Shown: positions 46,697 through 56,087, counted from the first letter of the stretch. The stretch: 64,000 bases of DNA from Acinetobacter bouvetii DSM 14964 = CIP 107468 (GCF_000368865.1 NZ_KB849727.1:427194-491193), one strand, 5' to 3'. Notes: generated from the letters alone by a model not told the origin. Translations and numbers: made by a program.

Positions 46697-48799
46697 ATGA
46701 AACGCATGCCATCCACATTCAAACTCAGCGCTTTAACACTTTCTTTATGCGCGCTTTCTATGCCTGCATGGGCAGAGGACACGCCTCCTGCTGCAGCTAT
46801 TCAGACGCTGCCGACCATGACTTTTCAGGTTGAACAAGCGCCAGCGGTAGAAAAAGATCCAGACATCAGTGCTGTTGCTAAAACAATTATTACCCGCGAT
46901 GAAATGGAAAAATTTGGCGATCAAAGTGTAAATGATGCCCTGCGCCGTGCGGCAGGCTTTCAAATGCCCGCACCTGGACAAAGCCCGCGCGGCGGCAATG
47001 GCAGCATGCGTTTCCGCGGCGGCGGCGCGCCCGTCTTCCTCATCAATGGCGAACCGGTGCAAGGCGGCCCGCGCGGTGGCATGTCAGTCGTTGACAGCAT
47101 CACCCCCGACATGATTGAACGCATTGAAATTGTCAAACAGCCTAGCGTTGCACAAGCTTCTGTCGCGTCCTCAGCCGTGATCAATATCATTTTAAAAGAA
47201 CCGCTGGACGGCACCCGCATCAGCGGCACCGTCCGCGCAGGCTACGGCATAGCCAAATCCAGCCAAAAAGAAGAAGAACGCAAAAACATCTCGCTGCAAA
47301 TGGACGGCAAAACTGATCCATGGACCTACAGCCTGTCTGCAAACCAGATGTGGAGCGACTCAGATTCAGTGACGACAACTGAAAATGCATCTGGAATCAC
47401 ATCTTCACAAAAGCGCATTACCAACAGAACATCACAGATGCTGAGCCCACGCGCTGAATATTCAATTGATGATCAGCAGAAGCTTGTGGCAGAACTGTTC
47501 TACCGCAACAATGAAAGCGAAGGCAGCATGCGTGATCAAATTCAGGAGGATAAAAACGACAGCATCCGCCTGAATACCCGCTATGAACGCAAAGACAAAG
47601 GCAATTCAGATAAAATCCGTTTGTCCGTGGAGCAGCAGAACGAAACCGAATTGACCCGCTCCAGTCAGCGCCAAAGCTATACCGATGAACAAATCAATGA
47701 GTACAGCCTCGCTTATGATGGCGTGCGCAAGTTTGATGAAACCAAACAAATTAAATTTGGTACAGATTTGCGTTCCAGCGAGTTAGAAAGCAATACCGCG
47801 GATACTTTAGATGAGCAGCGCTATGCTCTATATGCAGAAGGAAGCTGGCGCTTTACCCCGCGTCAAAGCTTAACACTGGGGGCGCGTCAGGAATGGATTC
47901 ACCGTTCAGGACTGGTCGATTACAGCGACAGCCATTTGAGTCCTGTTTTAGCGCACCGCTTTGATTTCACAGACAGCTGGTCACTGCAAACCAATATCAG
48001 CCAAGCGTTCCGCAGTCCAAAATCAGATCAGCTGCTGCCCGCAGTTTCCATATCTACCGACATTGATGCAGGCTCATTGAACAATCCCGATCAAGGCGGC
48101 AACCCATTCTTGCGCCCTGAAAAAATCAATGCCTATGAAAGCACTTTGGGCTATAACACATCCGCAGGCGGTGTAAATATCACGGCGTATTACCGTGAAA
48201 TCAATGACTACATTGAAAAAGCCATCCGCAGTGAAGATGCGCAAGGTCAAAGCTGCGCCACTGCCAATGACCCAAGCTGCCGATTTGTAGAGCGCCCATT
48301 CAATCAGGACAATGCAACAACTTACGGTGTAGAAGTTGCCGGCCGCTATGCATTGAAGCAAACAGAGGCGGGACATTCCTTCATGCTGAATGCGCAGCTG
48401 TCTACCGTGAGGGCAAAAATTGAAGAAGATAACGGCACAGAGCGCCTTGCAAGCGATGTAGCGCCTTATACGGCCAGCGCCGGCCTATCCTATAACTACC
48501 AGCCTTGGCGCGTATCCAGCAGTTTAAATGCCAGCTATACGCCGGCGTATACCCGTGAATTAAACAGTCAGGATTACAACGGTGAATTATATGAGCGCAC
48601 CAGCAATCAACGCGTCAATGTTGATTTAAGCATTACAAAACGCTTTGACAATAACTGGGCCGCGTCGATCAATGCGCGCAATATTTTCAGTACAGATTAT
48701 AAAGAGCGCCTGACTAAAGTCAGTGACGGCAGCCTCTATCAGGCCCGCAGCAATGAATCGATTCCAAGCCTGTTATTGAGTGTCGAAAAGAAATTCTAA
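46697..48799 (+). CDS. TonB-dependent outer-membrane receptor
   Basis: A 700-residue outer-membrane receptor. The start at 46697 opens a standard signal peptide (ends MPAWAED, near residue 27). The TonB box region is close to TLPTMTFQVEQ. The plug domain has DEMEKFGDQSVNDALRRAAG and VFLINGEPV with the barrel gate ERIEIVKQPS; a glycine-rich loop (PRGGNGSMRFRGGG) is unusual. The barrel ends in the expected aromatic residue (VEKKF). Iron-siderophore uptake is the best guess by family, but the ligand is not readable. No ABC or siderophore genes lie beside it. Confidence 0.9.
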   Translation: MKRMPSTFKLSALTLSLCALSMPAWAEDTPPAAAIQTLPTMTFQVEQAPAVEKDPDISAVAKTIITRDEMEKFGDQSVNDALRRAAGFQMPAPGQSPRGGNGSMRFRGGGAPVFLINGEPVQGGPRGGMSVVDSITPDMIERIEIVKQPSVAQASVASSAVINIILKEPLDGTRISGTVRAGYGIAKSSQKEEERKNISLQMDGKTDPWTYSLSANQMWSDSDSVTTTENASGITSSQKRITNRTSQMLSPRAEYSIDDQQKLVAELFYRNNESEGSMRDQIQEDKNDSIRLNTRYERKDKGNSDKIRLSVEQQNETELTRSSQRQSYTDEQINEYSLAYDGVRKFDETKQIKFGTDLRSSELESNTADTLDEQRYALYAEGSWRFTPRQSLTLGARQEWIHRSGLVDYSDSHLSPVLAHRFDFTDSWSLQTNISQAFRSPKSDQLLPAVSISTDIDAGSLNNPDQGGNPFLRPEKINAYESTLGYNTSAGGVNITAYYREINDYIEKAIRSEDAQGQSCATANDPSCRFVERPFNQDNATTYGVEVAGRYALKQTEAGHSFMLNAQLSTVRAKIEEDNGTERLASDVAPYTASAGLSYNYQPWRVSSSLNASYTPAYTRELNSQDYNGELYERTSNQRVNVDLSITKRFDNNWAASINARNIFSTDYKERLTKVSDGSLYQARSNESIPSLLLSVEKKF

Positions 48800-48813
48800 G
48801 CCGCCATTTACAG

Positions 48814-48845
48814 AAAAAGCCGATATTTGCATATCGGCTTTTTTT
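48814..48845. terminator. Terminator after the TonB receptor
   Basis: A 13-bp perfect stem AAAAAGCCGATAT / ATATCGGCTTTTT with a TTGC loop and more T's. It also faces the small minus-strand gene ending at 48874. Confidence 0.92.
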
Positions 48846-48873
48846 ATCAAAGCAATAGCTCCAGCTTAGAGCC

Positions 48874-49152
48874 TTACAGTTTTTGTAAATCTTTCAATAA
48901 GCTGGCGACACGCAACGTATTCTCTTTTTTTCCTTTTTTTTCCAAGATGTTCTGTTCGATCCACCATAGATATTCAAAAATCTCTGTTTCATTTGAATTT
49001 TCTCGAATCAATTTAAATATATTCGGAAGATAATCATCATATTCATCACGCATTGCAGGAATATGCCGAATCCGAAGCGGATCCCATTCTTTAAGCAAAA
49101 TTTTATGTATCGCATGCAGCAGTGTTGCATCACGCGTATGTTCCACATCCAT
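48874..49152 (-). CDS. Small acidic protein, possibly immunity-like (DUF1871-type pattern)
   Basis: A 92-residue soluble protein with a weakly spaced GGAG about 10 bases before the ATG. The core LLKEWDPLRIRHIP followed by MRDEYDDYLPNIFKLI resembles the 'xxWDPLxI...DEYDxY' pattern of DUF1871 and similar small proteins, several of which are immunity proteins of toxin loci. No toxin gene is beside it. It might instead be an ordinary conserved hypothetical. The gene is A+T-richer than its neighbours and sits alone between a receptor and an amidotransferase. Confidence 0.65.
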   Translation of the reverse strand: MDVEHTRDATLLHAIHKILLKEWDPLRIRHIPAMRDEYDDYLPNIFKLIRENSNETEIFEYLWWIEQNILEKKGKKENTLRVASLLKDLQKL

Positions 49153-49574
49153 AAAACTGCCACTCCTGTATTTTTTTTAATAAAAAATCATATTCTTAGA
49201 ATCAAGAAAGTTCCTTTTGGCATAAACTGAAAAATTCTATTTTTTTGTATAATACCTAGGCCGTATAAGATTAATATCTGTTTTTTCATTAGTTTTTTAT
49301 AGACTGAATTAATATATATCAATTTTCAAATTATATATTCACCAATTTTCAACACTTTAAATAAATTTTAAGCCAAAAATGTAAGGTGTTTTTTATTTTA
49401 TTGCAGAAATGTGAATTTACTCAATATCTTTACACTTAATTTCTACCCTGCAGTCACTTTTTTTTGCATTTATTATAACTCTCAGCGATTTCTATTCAAT
49501 TGACCGAATGCAGCCTTTCTATTTGAGCTTTTTCAGGATAAATTCCATAATATCTTCACATTAAATAATTTGCT
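49153..49574. other. 422-base gene-free divergent region
   Basis: A very A+T-rich spacer between the small minus-strand gene and the amidotransferase, both pointing outward. I see no inverted repeat strong enough to report and no coding frame. Confidence 0.4.
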
Positions 49575-50285
49575 ATGAGCACTGCATTTCCAGACACTAT
49601 TTATGCCGTTCAACATCTTGCATTTGAGGATTTAGGCGCATTAGAAGATGTATTTTATCAGCAGGGTTTTCGTGTCCGCTATTTTGAGGCTGGCGTAGAT
49701 GATTTGACCAAAGCCTTTGAGCATCCCGGTCTGACCATTATTTTAGGCGGCCCTATCGGTGTGTATGAAACAGCAGACTATCCTTTTCTTCAGCAGGAAA
49801 TAGACTTGCTCAAAGCCCGCTTAGAGCAGAATTTACCGACTGTCGGCATTTGCCTAGGCGCGCAGCTGATTGCCCATGCCTTAGGCGCAAAAGTCTATGC
49901 AGGCCACGCTAAAGAAATTGGCTGGAGTAAACTGCAGCTGTCCAGCCAAGCCAACAATATTTTATCTCCGCTGGAAGGCACTCCTGTGCTGCATTGGCAT
50001 GGCGACACCTTTGATTTACCTGAACAGGCAGAACTTCTTGCCAGCTCAGAATTGTATCCCAACCAGGCCTTCCGCAAAGGCAATCAAATTTTAGCATTGC
50101 AGTTCCATATAGAAGCTGCCGCAGACAGCATGGAAAAATGGCTGATTGGCCATACTTGCGAGCTGCGCAAAGCAAATCTTGATATCCCGGCCTTGCGTCA
50201 AAACAACAGCCTTTTCGCATCCGCATTGGAAGATAAAGCCGCGGCAATATTTTCACAGTGGCTGAAAACATTAATCGAGCGCTAG
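49575..50285 (+). CDS. Class I glutamine amidotransferase
   Basis: A 236-residue GATase1 protein of the GuaA-like stand-alone type. The nucleophile Cys93 lies in VGICLGAQLIAHALG. The His/Glu of the triad are H178 and E180 in LALQFHIEAA. GGPIGVYE near residue 57 forms the oxyanion region. Many such proteins release ammonia for a partner synthetase or cut gamma-glutamyl bonds; the partner is not evident here. A weak ribosome site precedes the start. It is followed by a hairpin and a LysE gene. Confidence 0.9.
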   Translation: MSTAFPDTIYAVQHLAFEDLGALEDVFYQQGFRVRYFEAGVDDLTKAFEHPGLTIILGGPIGVYETADYPFLQQEIDLLKARLEQNLPTVGICLGAQLIAHALGAKVYAGHAKEIGWSKLQLSSQANNILSPLEGTPVLHWHGDTFDLPEQAELLASSELYPNQAFRKGNQILALQFHIEAAADSMEKWLIGHTCELRKANLDIPALRQNNSLFASALEDKAAAIFSQWLKTLIER

Positions 50286-50295
50286 CGCTGTCCAT

Positions 50296-50333
50296 GGAAA
50301 ACCTGCCTAGACTTTCATAGCGTCAGGTTTTCC
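50296..50333 (+). terminator. Hairpin after the amidotransferase gene
   Basis: A 10-bp perfect stem GGAAAACCTG / CAGGTTTTCC with an 18-base loop. There is no clear T tract beyond the stem, so its terminator role is likely but not strong. Confidence 0.5.
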
Positions 50334-50425
50334 AGTCTCCCTAATCATGATTGCAATCCGTCATTTGACTTTCTTTTTTTGTTAAAAAATCATATAAAGT
50401 TTTATCTTCAAATGGCTTTGCTCAA

Positions 50426-51052
50426 ATGACACCTTTAATCAGTATCGCCCTTATTCATTTTTTTGCATTGATCAGCCCAGGTCCGGACTTTTTCTTTGTG
50501 ACTCAAAGCGCCATCCGCCAATCGCGCACTCATGCACTATTTGCGGCCTTAGGCATTTCACTCAGTATTTTGGCATGGTCAATATGCGCGATGAGCGGCC
50601 TGCATTACCTATTTCAAAAAATGGCATGGCTGCAGCAGGTCTTAATGATCTGCGGCGGTTTATATCTCTGCTATTTGGGCGTGCAGCTGTTTAAATCAGC
50701 ATACAGCAAAACTGGCCCTGCTGTTGATGCTGCGGAAGCACAGAAAGAGCAAAAGTCCTGCAAAACCCTCCTCATGCAGGGCTTCTTTACCAATATGGCC
50801 AATCCTAAAGCGCTGGTGTATTTCAGCAGTGTATTTGCTTTAGCGATTAATACAGATGCAACGCTTGCCCAGCAAAGCTCTTTGCTGATTTTAATCTTCA
50901 CCGAAAGCCTCTTATGGTTTGCATTGGTTGCGATTCTTTTCTCTGCGCCTAAAATCAATCATTACTATCAAAAATTCAGTAAAAAAATTGACGGCATTAC
51001 GGGCGGTATTTTTATCAGTTTTGGATGCATGCTGATCTTAAATCGTGATTAG
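50426..51052 (+). CDS. LysE/RhtB family amino-acid exporter
   Basis: A 208-residue membrane protein with about six hydrophobic segments. The opening ALIHFFALISPGPDFFFVTQ has the LysE/RhtB motif SPGPDF. FFTNMANPKALVYFSSVFAL carries the second motif NPKA. This is the threonine/homoserine exporter branch, but the substrate is not readable. It differs from the LysE gene at 12905, so it is not a recent copy. It ends at a terminator shared with yceI. Confidence 0.9.
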   Translation: MTPLISIALIHFFALISPGPDFFFVTQSAIRQSRTHALFAALGISLSILAWSICAMSGLHYLFQKMAWLQQVLMICGGLYLCYLGVQLFKSAYSKTGPAVDAAEAQKEQKSCKTLLMQGFFTNMANPKALVYFSSVFALAINTDATLAQQSSLLILIFTESLLWFALVAILFSAPKINHYYQKFSKKIDGITGGIFISFGCMLILNRD

Positions 51053-51073
51053 TTTTTTAAAATTTTCAAAATA

Positions 51074-51099
51074 AAAAAGCACCTGTTCAGGTGCTTTTT
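51074..51099. terminator. Bidirectional terminator between LysE and YceI genes
   Basis: A 12-bp perfect stem AAAAAGCACCTG / CAGGTGCTTTTT with a 2-base nominal loop. Confidence 0.92.
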
Positions 51100-51124
51100 C
51101 GTTTTAATTGAGGGAAATTAAAAC

Positions 51125-51721
51125 TTATTTTGCGGCAGTTTTCGCAGCAGGAACAGAAGCTTCGGTTGTAATGCTGACTGTGATTTTGTCGCCTACGTTT
51201 GGAACATATGCGCCTACGCCAAATGCAGAACGGTTAAATGAAGTCGTTGCATTAAAGCCGACAGTTTCCGCTTTAGTCATCGGATGTACACCCTGCTTAT
51301 TCAATACAGCATCTAAAACTACAGGCTTAGTTACATCTTTTACAGTTAGATTGCCTGTGATTTTGTATTTATTTTTACTGATGGCCTGAACTTTAGTACT
51401 TTGGAATGTAATGTTCGGGTATTTCGCAGCGTCAAAAAAGTCCGCAGTTTTCAAATGCTCATCCAGCGCTTTTACATTGGTATTCAAGCTAGACAAAGGA
51501 ATAGTCACATTTACTGATGAATTTGCAGGCTTCGCATTATCCACATTAATTGTGCCTTGAATATCGCTGAAATTCGCTGATGGTGTTGAAAAACCAAAAT
51601 GATTCCAAGTAAATACCGTTGCGGTATGTGTTGGATCAATTTGGTATGCAACAGGTTTAGCCACTGTTAATGTTGTTGCTGACGCGACTGCTAAACCGAT
51701 TGCTAATACTTTAAAGTTCAT
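51125..51721 (-). CDS. YceI family periplasmic protein
   Basis: A 198-residue exported protein with a signal peptide (about 22 residues, ending TVAKP-type). The YceI lipocalin-like barrel is plain: YQIDPTHTATVFTWNHFG, FSDIQGTINVD, LKTADFFDAAKYPNITF and VKDVTKPVVLDAVL. These proteins bind isoprenoid-like or quinone lipids and are induced by base or stress in E. coli. No partner cytochrome gene lies beside it. It is a single gene with convergent termination. Confidence 0.93.
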   Translation of the reverse strand: MNFKVLAIGLAVASATTLTVAKPVAYQIDPTHTATVFTWNHFGFSTPSANFSDIQGTINVDNAKPANSSVNVTIPLSSLNTNVKALDEHLKTADFFDAAKYPNITFQSTKVQAISKNKYKITGNLTVKDVTKPVVLDAVLNKQGVHPMTKAETVGFNATTSFNRSAFGVGAYVPNVGDKITVSITTEASVPAAKTAAK

Positions 51722-51855
51722 GTTTTTATCTCACTTTTGAATACGATTAAGTCTATAGATTTTTTTACGCATTGCACCGTTAAAGATAAAACGTTTTGTT
51801 GCATATGTAGAACGATAAATTTGTAAACGCCAGCAGCTTTATGCTGCCTGGCCCA

Positions 51856-52302
51856 TTACATGCGGTATTGTATAAATCCTGTCTTTTTCGCTACTCGGTC
51901 GTAGAGTTTTTGCGCAGTTTGATTTGTTTCATGCGTCAGCCAATATACCCGGTCACATTGACGCACCATGGCTTCATCATAAACATGCTGAATCAGTCTC
52001 CGCGCGACGCCTTGCCCGCGGAAATCTTCATGGGTATATAAATCCTGCAAATAGGCATACGGCCTAAGCGTCCAGCAGCTGTCATGCTAAATCACATGCA
52101 CAATAGCTATGGCCTGATTTTCACTGATCGCGGCAAAGCCTTACATATGCGGTGTGTCAGCACTGCATAGCTTCTTCCAGGTATTGCAGCTGACCTCTTC
52201 TGAAAGTTTTGCGCCATAAAATGTTTGATAGCTCTGCCATAGCGGCATCCATTGTTCTTTGCTGATGCACTGCAGCGGCTGGATTTCAATTGCTTGCTTC
52301 AT
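51856..52302 (-). pseudogene. GNAT acetyltransferase pseudogene with two nonsense codons
   Basis: One minus-strand frame of 149 codons from ATG 52302 to the stop at 51856–51858 reads as a complete GNAT acetyltransferase. Two in-frame stops break it: TAA at codon 54 (52141–52143) and TAG at codon 72 (52087–52089). There is no frameshift. After the stops the frame reads YLQDLYTHEDFRGQGVARRL, which contains the acetyl-CoA loop, and LTHETNQTAQKLYDRV near the end. A 64-codon part from an internal ATG is open but lacks the first beta strands, so it is unlikely to work. The decay appears recent. Confidence 0.9.
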
Positions 52303-52573
52303 ATCTTCTTTCCATACCTTTTTTAATCTATGTCCTGTTTCATTTGCTTTAAAAACTTAATTTCAACCGCTGCATTGTGAGCTGCAATCTTTTTCATGAT
52401 TTTGAATGTTTTAAGTTTCAATTCTTGAATTGAATCATCTTATTGTTTCTCATCATATTCCCGATTTTAGGAAACTGTTTACTGCGCAGGCAAGTTTTTT
52501 CATGTCAATTTTTCTTTATGATTTTGACATCAGCACAATTTAACAAACAGCATTCATAACCTTGGAGAATTTC

Positions 52574-53115
52574 ATGTCAGAACAAGAAACAGCTCAATCC
52601 GCAGCCTTAAACGCCATTGAAAAGGCACTGGCGACCAAAGCGCCGAAAGACGTCGTGCAGGCTTTTTTATTAAATACCGCAAAAGAGTCCGTGGCTTATG
52701 CCGCAGAAAAATTAATTGCTGAAAATGCGGATTATGTATCCTTGAATTTCAGCAATCCTGAACTGAAAAAATTGAACCCTGGGCAGGTTCCAGCCAAGGC
52801 CGTGACGTCTATATTTACACTTTTTCCAATGTAGGCACTTACTGGAATATTGACGATTTTCAAGTAACGGATATGATTTCTGAAAATGAAACTGTAGCCG
52901 TATTTGGTCAATTTACCTATACCTCTGTGCATGCCCAAAATACCTTCACGTTCCCCTTTGCCATTAAAGCTGTCGTCAAAGATGGCCTCATTACTTATTT
53001 CCAATTTATGGAAGATACTTACGCTTCGGCTACGTCGTTCCGTGTTGGCGGAGAATGGATCATTCAGCAAGATTCAGACAGCACAAAGAATTTTAGTGTG
53101 TCTAAAAATTCTTAA
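52574..53115 (+). pseudogene. NTF2-like (SnoaL-type) gene broken by a frameshift
   Basis: From ATG 52574 (GGAG six bases before it) the frame opens MSEQETAQSAALNAIEKALA and runs to a stop at 52832–52834. The sequence goes on in the next frame, from about 52778 to the stop at 53113–53115, as an NTF2-like fold (GRDVYIYTFSNVGTYWNIDD, then FGQFTYTSVHAQNTFTFPF). The switch point is a run of six A's at 52766–52771: a seventh A would restore one frame of about 180 residues. Family members are small ligand-binding or enzyme domains. The break may be real, or a sequencing slip. Confidence 0.88.
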
Positions 53116-53133
53116 CACATTTTTTGAAATTTT

Positions 53134-53157
53134 AAAGCTCCTTAAGGGGAGCTTTTT
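53134..53157 (+). terminator. Terminator after the NTF2-like gene
   Basis: Stem AAAGCTCC / GGAGCTTT with a 6-base loop, then T's. Confidence 0.8.
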
Positions 53158-53254
53158 TTAACAAAAAACATCACTTTAAATCCAATGGCTGCATCGCTAA
53201 TCTTGGCCAGCCTTTGTATATTAAAATGAATAACATGAGAACAGCACAAATATT

Positions 53255-53650
53255 ATGATTCATAGCGCACTCGCCCAAAGCACCACAACACCTTACCGCG
53301 TTACCCTGACAGACCCGCAAGGCCATACGTGGCATGTTGATGAACCGGCAGCAAAAGGCGGACAAGATTCTGCGCCTAATCCAGTGCAGCTGCTGCTTTC
53401 TGCACTCGGCGCCTGCACTACCGTAACTTTACAGATGTATGCAGATAACAAAGGCATCCAGATTGATCATGTTGAAGTGCATCTGCAGCTCAATCCTGAA
53501 GCCGGCCAGAACATCATTGTGCGTAAAATTGTCTTAAAAGGCGACTTTAATGAGGAGCAGCATAAACGCTTGCTGAAAGTTGCAGAAAATTGCCCGATTC
53601 ATAAGCTGCTGACGTCAAATATTCAGATTCAAACTGAACTTTTAATTTAA
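53255..53650 (+). CDS. OsmC family protein
   Basis: A 131-residue protein of the OsmC/Ohr superfamily. The two redox cysteines are C54 in LSALGACTTVTLQMYA and C113 in VAENCPIHKLL. This YhfA/OsmC-like layout is used to reduce organic or lipid hydroperoxides; whether this one is an Ohr or an OsmC cannot be decided. The ribosome site is weak. It is followed within a few bases by a 44-base palindrome and a second terminator. Confidence 0.9.
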   Translation: MIHSALAQSTTTPYRVTLTDPQGHTWHVDEPAAKGGQDSAPNPVQLLLSALGACTTVTLQMYADNKGIQIDHVEVHLQLNPEAGQNIIVRKIVLKGDFNEEQHKRLLKVAENCPIHKLLTSNIQIQTELLI

Positions 53651-53689
53651 TTTTTGCTTGGCATTCCGGAATGCCAAGCAAAAATTAAA
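53646..53689. repeat. 44-base perfect palindrome after the OsmC gene
   Basis: Twenty-two bases on each side of the centre between 53667 and 53668 are exact complements, with no spacer (centre TTCCGGAA). The left arm begins two bases into the stop region of the OsmC gene. As RNA it would fold into a hairpin with a minimal loop, flanked by T's and A's, so it can act as a terminator in both directions. Its length and perfection exceed every other hairpin in the window. Confidence 0.9.
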
Positions 53690-53706
53690 GCCCCAAATGG
53701 GGCTTT
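53687..53706. terminator. Second terminator hairpin (shared)
   Basis: Stem AAAGCCCC / GGGGCTTT with an AAAT loop. It directly abuts the palindrome and lies between the convergent OsmC gene and the 71-residue gene. Confidence 0.8.
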
Positions 53707-53720
53707 TCTACCTTCAGCGC

Positions 53721-53936
53721 TTAAAGCTTTTCTACCAAAATACGGTCAACTTGCTTTAACCCTGTATGCTTTTCATGATTCTTGCGGCGAATTTTAATGA
53801 CTTTGTCTTCCTGCAAATCCTGCAGCATCAGCTCAACCGCCATCATCGCGTCAAGTTCTAAATCAGCGCCAATCCATTTTTGCTCACCCGCATCCATTAG
53901 AACGATTTCATCATTAATTTGATCGTAAAGGCTCAT
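53721..53936 (-). CDS. Conserved small acidic protein, unknown function
   Basis: A 71-residue soluble protein, acidic in its first half (DQINDEIVLMDAGEQKWI) and basic in the middle (IKIRRKNHEKHTG), ending VDRILVEKL. There is a strong ribosome site (GAGGAAG) right before the ATG at 53936, which is the main reason to call it. I do not recognise the family. It is probably a conserved hypothetical of the genus. It is upstream of nothing on its strand; tkt, also on the minus strand, ends its own message 20 bases before this gene's promoter area. Confidence 0.75.
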   Translation of the reverse strand: MSLYDQINDEIVLMDAGEQKWIGADLELDAMMAVELMLQDLQEDKVIKIRRKNHEKHTGLKQVDRILVEKL

Positions 53937-54045
53937 TTCTTCCTCACTCTGGCAAATACTGCCAATTCTGCTGGATACTTCAATGAATAAATTAATTCTA
54001 AACCTTTGTTTTAAATCATTCGTTGAAATATCGTTATCTAAACAT

Positions 54046-54079
54046 AAAAAAGACGCCCCAATGTTCGGGGCGCCTTTTT
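54046..54079 (-). terminator. Terminator after tkt
   Basis: On the minus strand a GC-rich stem (AAGGCGCCCC / GGGGCGTCTT, one G·T pair) is followed by six T's. Confidence 0.9.
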
Positions 54080-54098
54080 GCCAGTTAATCTTAAGCGA

Positions 54099-56087
54099 TT
54101 AAGCTGTAATTTCTTTTACCGCTGCAACAACTGCATCAGCCGTAATACCAAAGTATTGGTACAAGTCTTTTGCAGGCGCAGACTCACCGTAAGTGGTCAT
54201 ACCGATCACTTTGCCGTCTAAACCAACAAATTTCCACCAGTAATCCACATGTGCAGCTTCAACCGCAACACGCGCACGGATTGCAGATGGAAGTACCGCT
54301 TCACGGTATGCCGCATCTTGCTTCACAAATTCTTCAGCACATGGCATAGAAACCACACGCACGCCGTCTAATTGAGCGTAAGCATCCATGGCCAATGAAA
54401 CTTCTGAACCTGTTGCAATGATGATAGCTTTTAATTCGCCTTTTTCTTTCGCTAGCACATAACCGCCTTTGGCAACGTCAGCAATTTGATCTGCTGTGCG
54501 TGTTTGGAATGGCAAGTTTTGACGAGAGAAGATCAATGCAGTCGGACCTTCGCTGCGGGTTAAAGCAGATTTCCAAGAAATAGAGGCTTCAACTGTGTCA
54601 CATGGACGCCAAGTATTTAAGTTTGGTGTACCGCGTAAAGATGCGATCTGCTCCACAGGCTGGTGTGTAGGGCCATCTTCACCTAGACCGATTGAGTCAT
54701 GAGTATATACATGAATCACACGCTGTTTCATCAATGCAGACATACGCACTGCATTACGCGCATATTCCATAAACATCAGGAATGTTGCAACGTAAGGAAT
54801 GAAACCGCCGTGCAGCGCAACACCATTGGCGATTGCAGTCATACCAAACTCACGTACACCGTAGTGAACATAGTTGCCTGCCGGATTAGTTTCAACGCCT
54901 TCTGCGCCTTTCCAAAGGGTCAAGTTAGAACCCGCAAGGTCAGCAGAACCGCCTAGAATTTCAGGAAGCAATGGTGCAAATGCCTGAATCGCATTTTGAC
55001 TTGCTTTACGCGTCGCAATGGTTTCCGCCTTTGCATTCACTTCAGCAATATACGCATCCGCCTGTGCCAAGAATTCTGCAGGCAAATCACCATTTAAACG
55101 GCGCTTCAGTTCAGCAGCCTCAGCCGGATATTTTGCTGCATAAGCCGCAAAAGTTTCATTCCAAGCCGCTTCAGACGCAGTACCTTTGGCTTTAGCATCC
55201 CAAGCTGCATATACATCAGCAGGAATTTCAAACGGGCCTTCCGTCCAGCCTAATGCTTCACGAGTCAAAGCAATTTCGTCATTGCCCAGCGGCGCACCGT
55301 GGCAATCTTCTTTACCTTGTTTGTTTGGAGAACCTAAACCGATAATGGTTTTACAAATAACCAATGTCGGTTTTGCAGTTTCAGCTTGCGCTTCAACAGT
55401 TGCCGCACGCAAAGCATCGCTGTCGTGGCCATCAACTTTAATCACTTGCCAGCCGTATGCCAAGAAGCGCTGTTCTGTATCGTCAGAGAACCAGCCTTCT
55501 ACTTCACCGTCAATCGAGATGCCGTTGTCGTCATAGTAAGCAATCAATTTGCCTAGGCCCAAAGTACCCGCCAATGAACACGCTTCGTGTGAAACACCTT
55601 CCATCAAGCAGCCATCGCCCAAGAAGCAGTAAGTAAAGTGATCTACAACTTTGATATCTTCTTTATTGAATTGCGCTGCTAACGTTTTTTCAGCAAGTGC
55701 AAAACCCACGGCATTAGCAATACCCTGACCCAATGGACCTGTTGTTGTTTCGATACCCGGCGCATAGCCAAGTTCTGGATGACCTGGAGTTTTTGAGTGC
55801 AACTGACGGAAAGATTTTAAATCTTCGATAGAAAGATCATAACCGGTTAAATGCAATAGCGCATATTGCAGCATAGAGCCATGGCCGTTAGACAATACAA
55901 AACGGTCGCGGTTTGCCCATTGCGGATTTGTTGGGTTGTGGTTCAAAAATTCACGCCAAACGACATCAGCGATATCTGCCATCCCCATTGGCGCGCCTGG
56001 ATGGCCTGAATTAGCCTTTTGCACAGCATCCATTGCCAATACACGAATTGCGTTTGCAATCCGGCGTTCATTAAGTGGGGTTGTCAT
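54099..56087 (-). CDS. tkt: Transketolase
   Basis: Transketolase moves two-carbon units in the pentose phosphate pathway, with thiamine diphosphate. The 662-residue product is the usual length. The first domain has [33 protein letters not shown] and the ThDP motif [18 protein letters not shown] with DDNGIS after it. The second has the pyrimidine-domain Glu region of [11 protein letters not shown] and [17 protein letters not shown]. The ribosome site is weak. It supplies erythrose-4-phosphate and ribose-5-phosphate and is alone in its transcript. Confidence 0.97.
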   Translation of the reverse strand: MTTPLNERRIANAIRVLAMDAVQKANSGHPGAPMGMADIADVVWREFLNHNPTNPQWANRDRFVLSNGHGSMLQYALLHLTGYDLSIEDLKSFRQLHSKTPGHPELGYAPGIETTTGPLGQGIANAVGFALAEKTLAAQFNKEDIKVVDHFTYCFLGDGCLMEGVSHEACSLAGTLGLGKLIAYYDDNGISIDGEVEGWFSDDTEQRFLAYGWQVIKVDGHDSDALRAATVEAQAETAKPTLVICKTIIGLGSPNKQGKEDCHGAPLGNDEIALTREALGWTEGPFEIPADVYAAWDAKAKGTASEAAWNETFAAYAAKYPAEAAELKRRLNGDLPAEFLAQADAYIAEVNAKAETIATRKASQNAIQAFAPLLPEILGGSADLAGSNLTLWKGAEGVETNPAGNYVHYGVREFGMTAIANGVALHGGFIPYVATFLMFMEYARNAVRMSALMKQRVIHVYTHDSIGLGEDGPTHQPVEQIASLRGTPNLNTWRPCDTVEASISWKSALTRSEGPTALIFSRQNLPFQTRTADQIADVAKGGYVLAKEKGELKAIIIATGSEVSLAMDAYAQLDGVRVVSMPCAEEFVKQDAAYREAVLPSAIRARVAVEAAHVDYWWKFVGLDGKVIGMTTYGESAPAKDLYQYFGITADAVVAAVKEITA

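Noticed and set aside
51856..52050. Separate 64-codon gene at the end of the GNAT region
   Set aside because: It is the in-frame 3' third of the broken acetyltransferase, and lacks the first strands of the fold.
52087..52143. Stop-codon readthrough or amino-acid recoding in the GNAT gene
   Set aside because: The stops are TAA and TAG with no recoding structure, and a non-functional gene explains them better.
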